The notes: a model not told the origin generated them from the sequence alone. Positions 53,260 through 62,925 are shown, counted from the first letter of the stretch. The stretch: DNA of 64,000 nt from Nitrospira sp. (GCA_016788885.1 JAEURX010000008.1:58659-122658), one strand, 5' to 3'. A program made the numbers and translations.

Positions 53260-54333
53260 ATGGCATCGGTACGAGTTGCGGTAGCAGGGGCCAGCGGATA
53301 TACCGGGGCCGAGTTGGTGCGGCTCCTCTCTCAACATCCTCATGTACAACTCACAGCAGTCACTTCAGAAAAGTCAGCCGGTGCGGCTATCTCTGCCGTG
53401 TATCCTCACCTGCAGGGAGTCGTGAAACTCTCATTCGAAGCGTTGGCGCCGGAAGCCCTGGCGGAGCGGGCCGATGTTCTGTTTCTTGCGCTCCCCCACA
53501 CGAAATCCATGGGTCCCGTAGCAACCTGCATGAAAGCCGGCAAACGTGTCATCGATTTGAGTGCCGACTTCCGGCTCAAAGATTCCACCACATATGAAAC
53601 CTGGTACCAGACTGCACATGCGCAACCCCATCTCATCAAGGAGGCCGTGTATGGCCTGCCGGAACTTCACCGGTCTGCCATCGCACAGGCCCGACTCGTG
53701 GCTTCGCCTGGATGTTACCCCACGGCCGCGATCCTGCAGCTGGCACCCTTGATTGCGCATGGATTAGTCGCGGCCGACAGCATTGTGATCGACGCAAAAT
53801 CCGGCATCTCCGGTGCAGGACGGAGCCCTGCCCTACCCTATCACTTCCCCGAAGCGCATGAATCATTGGAGCCTTACAAGATCGGGCAGCATCGGCACAT
53901 CCCAGAAATCGAGCAGGAACTCACCGGATTGGCGGGCACAAAGGGACGAACGGCTGAGACTGCACAGGGTCCCGTGACCGTGGCCTTCACACCACATCTG
54001 GTGCCGATGAATCGAGGTATCCTCAGCACCGCCTATGCGCGAATGAAGACACAGCCCGATGTTGCTGAGCTGCGGAATCTTTATCGGGAGTTTTACAAGG
54101 GCGAGCGCTTTGTGCGACTGCTCGAAGGAGCCATGCCGAATCCCCGCCACGTGCGAGGCGCCAACTATTGCGACATCGCTGTGCATACGGATCGTCGGGC
54201 CGGCTGGGTCGTCACTGTGTCGGCCATTGATAACCTGATTAAAGGAGCGGCCGGACAGGCCATTCAGGCGATGAACCTCATGCTGGGTTATCCGGAAGAA
54301 ACCGGGTTGGTGGCGCCGGGCATCTACCCCTAG
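53260..54333 (+). CDS. argC: N-acetyl-gamma-glutamyl-phosphate reductase
   Basis: The ATG at 53260 follows GGGAGG and gives 357 residues; the open frame upstream runs back into rpsI. The NADP motif is VAVAGASGYTGAELVRLL. The catalytic Cys is in VASPGCYPTAAIL. The substrate-binding EAHESLEPYKIGQHRHIPEI and the closing VSAIDNLIKGAAGQAIQAMN are typical. ArgC makes N-acetylglutamate semialdehyde in arginine synthesis. argJ follows 57 bases later, so two steps of the cyclic pathway are co-transcribed. Confidence 0.97.
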   Translation: MASVRVAVAGASGYTGAELVRLLSQHPHVQLTAVTSEKSAGAAISAVYPHLQGVVKLSFEALAPEALAERADVLFLALPHTKSMGPVATCMKAGKRVIDLSADFRLKDSTTYETWYQTAHAQPHLIKEAVYGLPELHRSAIAQARLVASPGCYPTAAILQLAPLIAHGLVAADSIVIDAKSGISGAGRSPALPYHFPEAHESLEPYKIGQHRHIPEIEQELTGLAGTKGRTAETAQGPVTVAFTPHLVPMNRGILSTAYARMKTQPDVAELRNLYREFYKGERFVRLLEGAMPNPRHVRGANYCDIAVHTDRRAGWVVTVSAIDNLIKGAAGQAIQAMNLMLGYPEETGLVAPGIYP

Positions 54334-54390
54334 CACGCACATGCACGACCACCTCCTGGCGAGTCACTCTCACTTCACATAGGAAGAGCC

Positions 54391-55602
54391 ATGAAGACAA
54401 TTTCTGGAGGCGTGACTGCGCCAATCGGTTTTCGAGCCGCCGGAGTCTATAGCGGCATCAAAAAGAAAAAAAAGAAGCAACTCGACCTGGCCCTGCTCGT
54501 GTCGGACCAAGAAGGTCCCGTAGCCGGAGTCTTTACGAAGAATCACGTTGTCGCCGCGCCGGTCATCCTCGATCGACTGCATCTGAAGCGAGGCCTGGGC
54601 CGCGCATTTCTCGTCAACAGCGGGAACGCCAACGCCTGTACCGGACCGGAAGGCATGCAGGCAGCCAAGGAGATGGCGCAACTGGCGGCGACAGCTCTGA
54701 ACTGCGCCACGCACACCATCTTTGTCGGTTCGACTGGAGTCATCGGACAGCCGCTTCCGATCGCATGCATCCGGGAAGCGCTGCCTGCGCTGGCCGCTCG
54801 CTTGACACGCCGGGGCGGATCCGAAGCGGCCTCGGCGATCATGACCACCGACCTCAAACCCAAACAAGTCGCCGTCCGTGCGTTACTCGGTGGAAAAATG
54901 GTGACTGTCGGCGGCATGGCCAAAGGCTCGGGCATGATTCATCCCAACATGGCCACGATGCTGGGATATGTGACCACCGATGCAGCCATCGGGCAACGCG
55001 CCCTTCAAGCAGCGCTTCGACAGGCGGTCGATCAATCCTTCAATTGCATCACGGTCGACGGCGACACGAGCACCAACGATACGGTGCTCTGCCTGGCAAA
55101 CGGAATGGCAGGCAATCAGACACTCAAACCGGGATCGGCCGACTTCACACGCTTCTGCGCAATGCTTGAAGAGGTGTGCCGCACCTTGGCGCTAAAAATC
55201 TGCTGGGATGGCGAGGGTGTCACCAAAGTCGTACGGGTGGAAGTTACAGGAGCCGCTACGAACAAGGCCGCGAAACAACTCGCGCAAACGGTCGCGACCT
55301 CGAATCTTGTAAAAACCGCACTCTTCGGGGGCGATGCCAATTGGGGCCGCGTCATGGCCGCGCTCGGACGCGCCGGCGTGCCCATCGATCCCTCCCGCAT
55401 CAGCCTGAAATTTGGAGGGATCCCGATGGTGCGCAAGGGACAAGGACTGGGGCGCGCAGCCGAACGGGCACTGACCAAGGTCTTCAAAGCCAAAGAGTTC
55501 ACGATTCTCATCGATCTGGCCCAAGGCAAGGCCGGGGCACACATGTGGACCACGGATTTGTCCTACGAATATGTGCGAATCAACGCGAGTTATCGCTCGT
55601 AA
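54391..55602 (+). CDS. argJ: Glutamate N-acetyltransferase (ArgJ)
   Basis: The 403-residue proenzyme moves the acetyl group from N-acetylornithine to glutamate. Self-cleavage is expected before T189 in HPNMATMLGYVTTD. Other signatures are VNSGNANACTGPEG near 76, IMTTDLKPK near 150, and the C-terminal substrate residues in TTDLSYEYVRINASYRS. The ATG follows AGGAAGAG. Residues 24-29 are six lysines encoded by an A-rich tract with eight consecutive A at 54466-54473. Whether it is mono- or bifunctional (also using acetyl-CoA) cannot be seen. Confidence 0.96.
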   Translation: MKTISGGVTAPIGFRAAGVYSGIKKKKKKQLDLALLVSDQEGPVAGVFTKNHVVAAPVILDRLHLKRGLGRAFLVNSGNANACTGPEGMQAAKEMAQLAATALNCATHTIFVGSTGVIGQPLPIACIREALPALAARLTRRGGSEAASAIMTTDLKPKQVAVRALLGGKMVTVGGMAKGSGMIHPNMATMLGYVTTDAAIGQRALQAALRQAVDQSFNCITVDGDTSTNDTVLCLANGMAGNQTLKPGSADFTRFCAMLEEVCRTLALKICWDGEGVTKVVRVEVTGAATNKAAKQLAQTVATSNLVKTALFGGDANWGRVMAALGRAGVPIDPSRISLKFGGIPMVRKGQGLGRAAERALTKVFKAKEFTILIDLAQGKAGAHMWTTDLSYEYVRINASYRS

Positions 55603-55763
55603 GGGGCCACGCGCGGTTGCAAAATCTCGGCCACTATGCTAGCGTTCGTGCGTTTCGCGCAATGAACGGTTCGTCCCATTGTTCGCCGCGCGGCATTCAA
55701 AATCAGGGACAACTTATTTAAATCCGCACCAGCGTGATGCGCACGCTGCGCAGCCTGAGAATA

Positions 55764-55779
55764 AGGGGGACATCCCCCT
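55764..55779 (+). promoter_or_regulatory. Hairpin in the rpsB leader
   Basis: AGGGGGA and TCCCCCT form a perfect inverted repeat with a 2-base centre, about 50 bases before the rpsB start. The 228-base gap after argJ holds no gene and no clear consensus promoter. A leader structure for S2 autoregulation is possible; a terminator is less likely since no U-run follows. Confidence 0.4.
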
Positions 55780-55830
55780 CGCCGTGAGCTGTTGCCAGGC
55801 GCTCTGCAGGCTTCGGAGGGAGGTGAAGGT

Positions 55831-56604
55831 ATGGGAGTAGTTGCGATTAAGGAATTACTGGAAGCCGGCGTCCATTTCGGGCACCAGACCAACCGTTGGA
55901 ATCCGAAAATGAAGCGGTTTCTGTTCGGAGAACGTAACGGCGTCTACATTATCGACCTTCAACAAACGGTTGAACGCATGGAGCAGGCCTATGCCTTCGC
56001 TCGCGACACCGTGGCAGCCGGTGACTCCGTCCTGTTCGTCGGCACAAAGCGCCAAGCTGCTGAAATTCTGGAAGAAGAGGCCAAACGCGCCAACCAGTTC
56101 TATATCAACCAGCGCTGGCTGGGCGGCATGCTGACCAACTTCCAGACCATCCGCCGCAGCATCGACAAAATGAAGAAGATGGAAGCGACCCTCGCTGACC
56201 CGACTCATCAGGGCCACACGAAAAAAGAGCTCGGGCAGATGCAGAAGGAAGTCGTCAAACTGCAGAAGAACTTGTCCGGTATTCGCAACATGCGGGCCCT
56301 GCCCGGCGCCGTCTTCATTCTGGATACGCGCATCGAGCACATCGCCATCCTCGAGGCCAGCCGGTTGGAAATTCCCGTGATTGCGATCGTCGATTCAAAC
56401 TGCGATCCGGATCACATTCAATATCCCATTCCCGGCAACGACGACGCGATTCGTTCCATCAAGCTGATTATCTCCAGAATTGCGGACGCCTGCCTCGAAG
56501 GCGCCCATCTGCGCACCCAGCAGGAAGAGACGGAATTCGCATCGGCACCGGCCGGCGGCGCGGCCAAACCTGCGCCCAAACTGGCCGGCGTGTCCGCATC
56601 CTAA
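55831..56604 (+). CDS. rpsB: Ribosomal protein S2
   Basis: The ATG at 55831 follows GGAGGTGAAGG and gives 257 residues. S2 motifs are continuous: [71 protein letters not shown], and [15 protein letters not shown] short Ala/Pro-rich tail follows. It heads the conserved rpsB-tsf-pyrH-frr order. Confidence 0.98.
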   Translation: MGVVAIKELLEAGVHFGHQTNRWNPKMKRFLFGERNGVYIIDLQQTVERMEQAYAFARDTVAAGDSVLFVGTKRQAAEILEEEAKRANQFYINQRWLGGMLTNFQTIRRSIDKMKKMEATLADPTHQGHTKKELGQMQKEVVKLQKNLSGIRNMRALPGAVFILDTRIEHIAILEASRLEIPVIAIVDSNCDPDHIQYPIPGNDDAIRSIKLIISRIADACLEGAHLRTQQEETEFASAPAGGAAKPAPKLAGVSAS

Positions 56605-56655
56605 GGGCCGCATCTCGCACGATGACATTGTTCTATTCGATTAACTGAGGAAGCC

Positions 56656-57252
56656 ATGGCAAGTTTGAGCGAGCTGGTGAAAGAGTTGCGTGAAAAGACC
56701 GGGGCCGGCATTCTGGATTGCCAGAAAGCCTTAACCGAAAACGGAAACAGCATCGATAAAGCGATCGACTACCTTCGACAGAAGGGCTTGGCGGCAGCGC
56801 AGAAAAAGGCCGGACGGGAAACCAACCAGGGCTTGATCCACGCGTACATCCATGCCGGCGGAAAAATCGGCGTACTCATCGAAGTGAACTGCGAAACCGA
56901 TTTCGTGGCGCGCAATGAGCAATTTAAGGCCTTCGTCAACGATCTCGCCCTGCAGGTGGCGGCCGCAAGTCCCTCCTACGTAAGGCGGGAAGAAATCGCC
57001 GCCGATGTGGTGGCGAAGGAACGAAGCATTTACGAAGGGCAAGCCAAGGAACTGGGGAAGCCGCCGGCCGCCTGGCCGAAAATCGTCGAAGGCAAACTCG
57101 AAAAGTTCTATCAAGAGAATTGCTTGCTCGAACAGGGGTTCATCAAGGATCCGTCCGTCGTGATCAAGGATCTCCTGGCGCAACAAATTGCTACCATCGG
57201 CGAGAACATGAACATCCGCCGATTTACACGATTCCAATTAGGCCAAGCATGA
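56656..57252 (+). CDS. tsf: Elongation factor Ts, short form
   Basis: The 198-residue protein recycles EF-Tu. It has the N-terminal UBA-like domain ([20 protein letters not shown]) and the core contact [17 protein letters not shown]. One of the two core subdomains of the E. coli protein (283 residues) is missing, as in the short Thermus type. The C-terminal end ([16 protein letters not shown]) is conserved. It overlaps pyrH by four bases (ATGA). Confidence 0.97.
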   Translation: MASLSELVKELREKTGAGILDCQKALTENGNSIDKAIDYLRQKGLAAAQKKAGRETNQGLIHAYIHAGGKIGVLIEVNCETDFVARNEQFKAFVNDLALQVAAASPSYVRREEIAADVVAKERSIYEGQAKELGKPPAAWPKIVEGKLEKFYQENCLLEQGFIKDPSVVIKDLLAQQIATIGENMNIRRFTRFQLGQA

Positions 57253-57974
57253 GTTCTGCTCATTACCGCCGCATCCTGCTGAAAGTCAGCGGAGAAATGC
57301 TGGCCGGTGAGCAGGGCTATGGCATCCAACCCTCGATTCTCGAAGGTCTGGCGGAAGAAATTGCCGACGTCGTCGCGATGGACGTCGAAGTCGCCGTCGT
57401 CATCGGCGGCGGCAATATCTTCCGCGGCCTGGCCGCCAGCGCCCGCGGTATGGAGCGCGCCTCCGCCGACTACATGGGTATGCTTGCCACCGTACTCAAT
57501 GCGCTCGCACTTCAGAACGCGCTGGAAGGCCGCGGCGTGAGCACTCGTGTCCAATCCGCGATCGAAATGCGTCAGCTGGCCGAAGGCTATATTCGGCGGC
57601 GCGCCATCCGTCACTTGGAAAAGAAACGCGTGGTGATCTTTGCCGGAGGTACGGGGAACCCCTATTTCTCCACCGACACCGCTGCGTCGCTCAGGGCGAT
57701 GGAAATCGGTGCGCAGGTCATCATGAAAGGCACCAAGGTCGACGGCATCTACGACAGCGATCCGGTCAAAAATCCACAAGCCAAAAAATACAACGAGATT
57801 CCTTTTCTCTCGATTCTCACCCAGAATCTCAAAGTCATGGACTCAACCGCCATCAGCTTGTGCATGGACAACCGATTGCCGTTGATCGTCTTCAACTTGA
57901 AAGAAAAGGGCAACTTCAAACGTGTCGTCCAGGGAGATTCCATCGGAACCCTGGTCACCGTGGAAAGCCGCTAA
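57249..57974 (+). CDS. pyrH: UMP kinase
   Basis: The 241-residue enzyme phosphorylates UMP to UDP. Motifs of the amino-acid-kinase fold are [52 protein letters not shown], and [19 protein letters not shown]. The ATG overlaps the tsf stop (ATGA), and frr begins 11 bases after its stop. PyrH supplies UDP, and through it the UDP-sugars needed by the glycosyltransferases of this genome. Confidence 0.98.
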   Translation: MSSAHYRRILLKVSGEMLAGEQGYGIQPSILEGLAEEIADVVAMDVEVAVVIGGGNIFRGLAASARGMERASADYMGMLATVLNALALQNALEGRGVSTRVQSAIEMRQLAEGYIRRRAIRHLEKKRVVIFAGGTGNPYFSTDTAASLRAMEIGAQVIMKGTKVDGIYDSDPVKNPQAKKYNEIPFLSILTQNLKVMDSTAISLCMDNRLPLIVFNLKEKGNFKRVVQGDSIGTLVTVESR

Positions 57975-57985
57975 GGGAGAGGCTG

Positions 57986-58549
57986 ATGTCGACGGCGCAG
58001 GAAGTCAAACACCGGGTTACCGAAAAGATGGATCACGCGATCGAGCATTTGAAACGTGACTTGGCGGGAATCCGCACCGGTCGCGCGTCGGTGGCTCTCC
58101 TCGACGGCATCAAAGTCGATTATTACGGCACACTGACCCCGTTGAAACAGGTGGCGAACGTGGCGACGCCGGAGGCCCGCCTCATCACGATTCAACCGTG
58201 GGAACAGAACCTGATCCGGGAAGTTGAAAAGGCGATTCAAACCTCCGACCTGGGACTGACGCCCTCGAACGACGGCAAAATGATCCGCATTCCCCTTCCT
58301 CCGCTGACCGAAGAGCGCCGCAAGGATCTCATTAAGGTCTGTAAAAAGCACGGCGAAGAAATGAAGGTACAGATTCGCGGCTTTCGGCGGGACGGAAATG
58401 AGGAATTGAAGAAATTGCAGAAAGACGCCAAGCTCACCGAAGACGAGCTGCGAAAGTCGGAAACAGAGATCCAAAAATTCACCGACCAGTATGTGCAGAA
58501 AATCGACGACATGATGAAGAAAAAAGAAGGCGAAATTCTGGAAGTCTAG
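57986..58549 (+). CDS. frr: Ribosome recycling factor
   Basis: The ATG at 57986 follows AGGGAGAGG and gives 187 residues, the normal length is about 185. The three-helix/beta structure is recognisable from AIEHLKRDLAGIRTGRASV, KVDYYGTLTPLKQVANVATP, LTPSNDGKMIRIPLPPLTEE and the end KIDDMMKKKEGEILEV. It splits post-termination ribosomes with EF-G. Confidence 0.98.
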   Translation: MSTAQEVKHRVTEKMDHAIEHLKRDLAGIRTGRASVALLDGIKVDYYGTLTPLKQVANVATPEARLITIQPWEQNLIREVEKAIQTSDLGLTPSNDGKMIRIPLPPLTEERRKDLIKVCKKHGEEMKVQIRGFRRDGNEELKKLQKDAKLTEDELRKSETEIQKFTDQYVQKIDDMMKKKEGEILEV

Positions 58550-58576
58550 CGCCCCAATTCTGTTGTCAGACACTGC

Positions 58577-59731
58577 GTGTACCAGCCGTCCGAATCCTCC
58601 CCAACTTCAGCCTCCGTTGATCTGACTGCTCTCGCACAGAATGTTGCCCATGTGCGCCGTCTGGCGCCGCATGCCGAGATGCTGGCCGTCGTCAAGGCTA
58701 ATGCCTACGGACATGGCGCGGTCGAGATTACTCGCGCACTGCAACAACTGGCCGTCCACCGGTTCGGCGTAGCCACGGTGGACGAAGGCGTTGCGCTTCG
58801 CCAAGCCGGCATCCGTGATGCCATCGTCGTCTTAGGCGCGACCATGCCCGCGCAATTTTCTGACCTCGCCGCCCACCGGTTGACTCCCGTTCTCTATCGT
58901 GCCGACTTGGTCCAAACATTTGCCGCCGCCGTCGAACCAAGCGCGACACCCTACCCCGTTCACATCAAAATCGAAACCGGGATGGGACGATTGGGTGTGC
59001 TGCCGCACGAACTGCCCGATCTTCTTTCCAAGCCTGAATTCCGCGCGCCGCTGCGCCTCGAAGGCCTCATGACGCATCTTGCTGATGCCGACAATCAGCA
59101 TGTCGAGCACACGGAAAACCAACTCGCGCGATTTCAGCAGGTCCTCCATCTCGTACAGGAACACGGCCTCGCAATTCCTTTGATTCATGTCGCCAATAGC
59201 GCCGGCATCATTAAATTTCCCACCAGCCAGCACTCACTCGTACGGCCCGGCATCATGTTGTACGGATACCATACCCTCCCGAACGACTCGACGAATCCCG
59301 AATTGCAGCCGATCCTCACGTGGAAGACGACTATCGCTCATATGCATACAATTGCAGCGGGAGGCGGCGTCAGTTACAACCGGACCTTCATCGCATCGCG
59401 GCAGACGCGCGTGGCGGTGTTACCGGTCGGGTATGCAGACGGGTACAACCGGTTGCTCTCGAATCGTGGACAGGTGTTGATCGGCGGACAACGGGTGCCG
59501 GTGATCGGACGAGTGTGCATGGATATGACGATGGTCGATGTTACGGACGTACGTAGCGCTACTATCGGAGACGAAGCAATCCTGATTGGACAACAGGGCT
59601 CCGAGCGGATCACTGCGGCTGACCTGGCCGCCTGGCAACAGACCATTCCCTATGAGATTCTCTGCGCCATCGGTCCCCGCGTGCCGCGCCGTTATCTGTC
59701 GCTCGTCTCACCCGCCGATGATGCGCGGTAA
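58577..59731 (+). CDS. alr: Alanine racemase
   Basis: The enzyme (384 residues from a GTG at 58577) makes D-alanine for peptidoglycan. The PLP Lys is K40 (AVVKANAYGHGAVE). The second base Tyr is in GGVSYNRTFIA, and the region VAVLPVGYADGYNRLLSNRG and RVCMDMTMVDVTD are typical. The GTG has no obvious ribosome site, and the first ten or so residues are not conserved in character, so the true start is uncertain. It follows frr by 27 bases. Confidence 0.95.
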   Translation: MYQPSESSPTSASVDLTALAQNVAHVRRLAPHAEMLAVVKANAYGHGAVEITRALQQLAVHRFGVATVDEGVALRQAGIRDAIVVLGATMPAQFSDLAAHRLTPVLYRADLVQTFAAAVEPSATPYPVHIKIETGMGRLGVLPHELPDLLSKPEFRAPLRLEGLMTHLADADNQHVEHTENQLARFQQVLHLVQEHGLAIPLIHVANSAGIIKFPTSQHSLVRPGIMLYGYHTLPNDSTNPELQPILTWKTTIAHMHTIAAGGGVSYNRTFIASRQTRVAVLPVGYADGYNRLLSNRGQVLIGGQRVPVIGRVCMDMTMVDVTDVRSATIGDEAILIGQQGSERITAADLAAWQQTIPYEILCAIGPRVPRRYLSLVSPADDAR

Positions 59732-59887
59732 CACCCCTGAAGGCAACGCCGCCACAACCGCCCTCAGCCGCAGTCACACGGCACCCTCTTGCCTTCCCCG
59801 CCCCGGTTCCCTCATAGTCCATACGTAGTCTGGGGAGCGCAGTCTGATCACGATTCGATCTCTCACAAACGGCATGAGGAAACACCC

Positions 59888-61309
59888 ATGACTCGCTGGA
59901 TCCCGTTGACGCAGCGCCTCCTGATTCGATGGTGCGCGGTCACCCTGCTTGTTATCCCTGTCAGCTCGGCTATAGCAGCAACCGCTCAGGCGCCAGGACA
60001 AACCGGAACGCCACCGTCAGCCATGACCATCCATATCCCGATCCCGGTGACACCACTCGCTGAGCTATATGGGAACTTGTCTCAGCAACTTGCGACACAG
60101 CAAAACCGCGGTCACGACTGGATCACCTTGGGAGGCGGAAGCGGTTTTCTCAAATACCGGCTCTGGCCTCACGAACAGGGCTCGACCACAGCGGAAGACC
60201 GACTGCTGTCTCACAGCACCGTGCCGTTCGGGGTGGAGTATGGCAAGCACATCAAAGGGTCCATCACCAAAATTGCCGAATGCGGACAGCGCGATGCCTC
60301 CGCAGGAACGGGACGACTGTCGGTCACAGTGGCCACGATGTTCAAGCAGGGCCGCAGCTATACGATACTTCCCACCAGCCAGGTCAGCGCCGTGCAATCT
60401 ACCCAATCGTGCCTGTTGTCCGAGCAGGGCGTGGACGCAAGCCCACTGATGGCGCAAGTCTACCGAAGTGATTTACAGGAGGTGCTGCCCGCAATCGATC
60501 GCAAAGCATCCGGCCTCGTTACCATCAAACCGGCGGTCGCGCGTATCTGGAACGATCTCCAGGAGCCATTGCTGCTGGATGAGACAGAGCAGCTCTGGCT
60601 CGCATTGAACCCTGAAAGCACCGCCATGGCCGGAGTCGCGCCGCTATCCGGTGGTCCCGCAGCGGGCTATGGTGTCATCGCAAGGCCCACGGTCGTGCGA
60701 GGCGCTAAACCCATCCCGCGCCCTCTGCCGTTGCCCGAACCGCAGGATCGCTTTCATGATGACGGCTTTCATGTCAATTTTGCATTGCAGGTGCCCATCG
60801 AAGAAGCGAATCAACGGTTGCGGGAAGCGGTCATCGGACAGGAATGGTCGTTGGGCGTCGGGACGATCAAGATCGTCAACGCGACGCTCTATCCACTGGG
60901 TAATCAGGTGGGAGTCGAATTGATTCTTCGAGGACTATTGCCGCTGACCCTGCGCCTCAAGGGAACACCGGCCTATGACGAATCGGCGGGACGCATCCTC
61001 TTCCGGGAAGTCGATTACACCATCAAGGAACGCACCCCCGCCACAGACCTGGCGGAAGAATGGCTGCATGAACCGCTGCGAGAGGAATTGGCCGGCAGAC
61101 TGACCTTGCCGATCCGGGAAGAATTAGACGTGATGCGGCAGGCGCTCGAGAAGGGGCTCAACCGTGAGATGAGCGGTGGCCGGTTGCGCGGCACGGTCAA
61201 ACACTTGTCACTGGAAGACCTTGGGGTTCAGGCCGCCAGTCTCTCGGTCCGCTTCAAGACCGAAGGCACGCTGCGCTACGACGCCCGCCCCGACGTCGTC
61301 GCGCCGTAA
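59888..61309 (+). CDS. Exported DUF4403-like protein
   Basis: The ATG at 59888 follows GAGGAAA and starts a signal peptide (LIRWCAVTLLVIPVSSAIAA, cleavage near residue 31). The 473-residue protein has two related beta-rich halves, a pattern of DUF4403/TULIP-like envelope proteins. The first half begins TIHIPIPVTPLAELYGNLSQ. The second has FHVNFALQVPIEEANQRLRE, KIVNATLYPLGNQVGVELIL and FREVDYTIKERTPATDLAEE. DUF4403 proteins may carry lipids in the envelope, but no function is established. A 156-base gap separates it from alr. Confidence 0.7.
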   Translation: MTRWIPLTQRLLIRWCAVTLLVIPVSSAIAATAQAPGQTGTPPSAMTIHIPIPVTPLAELYGNLSQQLATQQNRGHDWITLGGGSGFLKYRLWPHEQGSTTAEDRLLSHSTVPFGVEYGKHIKGSITKIAECGQRDASAGTGRLSVTVATMFKQGRSYTILPTSQVSAVQSTQSCLLSEQGVDASPLMAQVYRSDLQEVLPAIDRKASGLVTIKPAVARIWNDLQEPLLLDETEQLWLALNPESTAMAGVAPLSGGPAAGYGVIARPTVVRGAKPIPRPLPLPEPQDRFHDDGFHVNFALQVPIEEANQRLREAVIGQEWSLGVGTIKIVNATLYPLGNQVGVELILRGLLPLTLRLKGTPAYDESAGRILFREVDYTIKERTPATDLAEEWLHEPLREELAGRLTLPIREELDVMRQALEKGLNREMSGGRLRGTVKHLSLEDLGVQAASLSVRFKTEGTLRYDARPDVVAP

Positions 61310-61316
61310 TTGGACA

Positions 61317-61625
61317 CTACACCTTCAGCTTTCGTTTCAACTGCGTTTGCACACTCGATACCTTGCTGTCCAACCGTCCCTTCGGCCCCTTGCGATAGTC
61401 GATCTTGATGCTGCAGGACACGCGATTACAATCCTTGCGCATGCGCAGGTAGCACTTCTTGACGACCGCCATGACCTCGTCCCACTCCCCTTCCAGCACC
61501 GTGCCCATCGGATTCAATCGATAGGCCACTCCGCTTTTGTCGATGATATCGAGGGAGCGCGCGACATACTTGCTCACACTCTCGCCCTTGCCCAGCGGCG
61601 ACATGCTGAATTCCAATAACACCAT
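61317..61625 (-). CDS. MTH1187/YqgV-family (thiamine-binding-like) protein
   Basis: The 102-residue protein is of the small ferredoxin-like-fold family DUF77. It has VLLEFSMSPLGKGESVSKYV and YRLNPMGTVLEGEWDEVMAV, which are the family's two characteristic blocks. Members bind thiamine or related compounds in structures, but the cellular role is unclear. The ATG at 61625 is chosen; an ATG four codons upstream (61637) has its ribosome site too close. It ends seven bases from the convergent DUF4403-like gene and follows the precorrin-2 dehydrogenase gene by about 17 bases. Confidence 0.85.
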   Translation of the reverse strand: MVLLEFSMSPLGKGESVSKYVARSLDIIDKSGVAYRLNPMGTVLEGEWDEVMAVVKKCYLRMRKDCNRVSCSIKIDYRKGPKGRLDSKVSSVQTQLKRKLKV

Positions 61626-61642
61626 GTCTCTGTCCATCCTTC

Positions 61643-62299
61643 CTATGGCGTCGCCGGTGATGCGGCGGCCTGCTGTTTGGCACGATGCTCAGCCCAGACC
61701 TTCGGATACTGCACCTTCCCCAACAGGCGAAATCCGTCCAGTGCTTCGCGCAAGAGCGCGCGGCGTTTCTCGGCATCCGGCTCATTCGCCTTCGCTTGCT
61801 CACGAAGGTCGGCAAGCCAATCGACGAAGGCCGCAAATTCGCTATCGAGAATCCGCTCCAGATCTTCTTTCATGAATCCCGACAAAGCCGGCGCCTGGCC
61901 GCTCGAGCTGATCGCCACGCGAACATGCCCCGAACTGACCACCGCCGGCATCACAACATTCGAGACATCGGGCTGATCGACGGACCAGAGCAGGAATTTC
62001 TGTTCACGAGCCAACCGGATCAGTGAGTGCGCGAGTTCGCGATCATCCCGCAAGGTATTCAGGACCAGAATGACGCTCTCCAGATCGTTGGCGCGAAAGT
62101 GCCTTCCGCGGTGGATGATTTTCGCGGACGCAGCGAGTTTACGGAGTGCTTCGTGGAGCGTGGGACTGACGACCGTCACTTTGGCACCGGCATCCAATAA
62201 CCGCTGCGCCTTATCTGCCGCCTCTTCATTGCCCCCGATGACCAGCACCGGCCATCCACGCACATCAAGTGAAATTTGAAACCCAGGATTTGCCGCCAT
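61643..62299 (-). CDS. Precorrin-2 dehydrogenase (CysG N-terminal/SirC type)
   Basis: The ATG at 62299 follows GGGAGG and gives 218 residues. The NAD site is VLVIGGNEEAADKAQRLLDA with VTVVSPTLHEAL. The family core follows: ILVLNTLRDDRELAHSLIRL, DQPDVSNVVMPAVVSSGHVR and AISSSGQAPALSGFMKEDLE. It oxidises precorrin-2 to sirohydrochlorin and in some members also inserts iron. With the cobA-hemD fusion at 43.4 kb the genome can reach sirohydrochlorin/sirohaem. A CbiX/SirB-type ferrochelatase is not in the window. A promoter lies upstream at 62341-62370. Confidence 0.92.
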   Translation of the reverse strand: MAANPGFQISLDVRGWPVLVIGGNEEAADKAQRLLDAGAKVTVVSPTLHEALRKLAASAKIIHRGRHFRANDLESVILVLNTLRDDRELAHSLIRLAREQKFLLWSVDQPDVSNVVMPAVVSSGHVRVAISSSGQAPALSGFMKEDLERILDSEFAAFVDWLADLREQAKANEPDAEKRRALLREALDGFRLLGKVQYPKVWAEHRAKQQAAASPATP

Positions 62300-62340
62300 G
62301 ATAATCGTCCTCCCAGAAACCCACGACAACGTAAAGCCGT

Positions 62341-62370
62341 ATCATACAACAGGCGATTTCGCAGGGTAAA
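62341..62370 (-). promoter_or_regulatory. Promoter for the precorrin-2 dehydrogenase gene (TTTACC-N18-TATGAT)
   Basis: A -35 TTTACC and -10 TATGAT with an 18-base spacer on the minus strand, about 42 bases before the ATG. It is back to back with the promoter of the CcmI-like gene. Confidence 0.5.
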
Positions 62371-62406
62371 CCGGCTCCGCCATTCCCCTTTACGCCGGGA
62401 GCTGGG

Positions 62407-62412
62407 TATAAT
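62407..62412 (+). promoter_or_regulatory. -10 element (TATAAT) for the CcmI-like gene
   Basis: A perfect TATAAT lies 61 bases before the GTG start. The -35 region is poor, so activator help may be needed. Confidence 0.45.
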
Positions 62413-62472
62413 GCGCCCGCAACGGAAGGCAAGAGCCCCAGGGTTCGTGACGGGTTATCAAAGGAGTCTATC

Positions 62473-62925
62473 GTGGCTGGATATACAGGACGGTCCCTGG
62501 TCATGGCCGGCGGGATCATCGGGATTGCAGCGCTAGCGGCCTACTTCGGCGTCGCGCATATCGGAGAACCGGACCAGGGCGGCGGATCAATTGCCGGACA
62601 GGTACAGATTGCGCCGAATCTCGCCGACCAGGTCAAACCAACAGACGTGCTGTTTGTGATCGTGCGACGCCCCACCGGGCCCCCAAGGCCAATCGCGGCC
62701 AAGCGCTTTGACGGACCGAAATTCCCGGTACAGTTCGAAATTACGAACGAGGATGTGATGGTGAAGGGCAGCGAGCTCAAGGGGATGGTCGATGTGATCG
62801 CGCGCCTCGATCGAGACGGCCAGGCCGGGCAACCCCAACCGGGAGATATGGAAGGGCGCTATGCGAAAAACCCGACCCTGCCCGGCGGGCGCGATCTCAC
62901 GATTACGATCGATAAGGTGTATTAA
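62473..62925 (+). CDS. Membrane-anchored CcmI/CcmH C-terminal-domain-like protein
   Basis: A GTG at 62473 with AGGAG six bases upstream starts a 150-residue protein. One N-terminal span (VMAGGIIGIAALAAYFGV) is followed by a periplasmic beta domain. It resembles the C-terminal domain of the cytochrome c maturation protein CcmI/CycH: VKPTDVLFVIVRRPTGPPRP, IAAKRFDGPKFPVQFEI, RLDRDGQAGQPQPGDMEG and the closing DLTITIDKVY. The TPR part of CcmI is missing. It may bind apocytochromes or copper-type partners, but this is inferred. It is divergent from the precorrin-2 dehydrogenase gene. Confidence 0.72.
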   Translation: MAGYTGRSLVMAGGIIGIAALAAYFGVAHIGEPDQGGGSIAGQVQIAPNLADQVKPTDVLFVIVRRPTGPPRPIAAKRFDGPKFPVQFEITNEDVMVKGSELKGMVDVIARLDRDGQAGQPQPGDMEGRYAKNPTLPGGRDLTITIDKVY

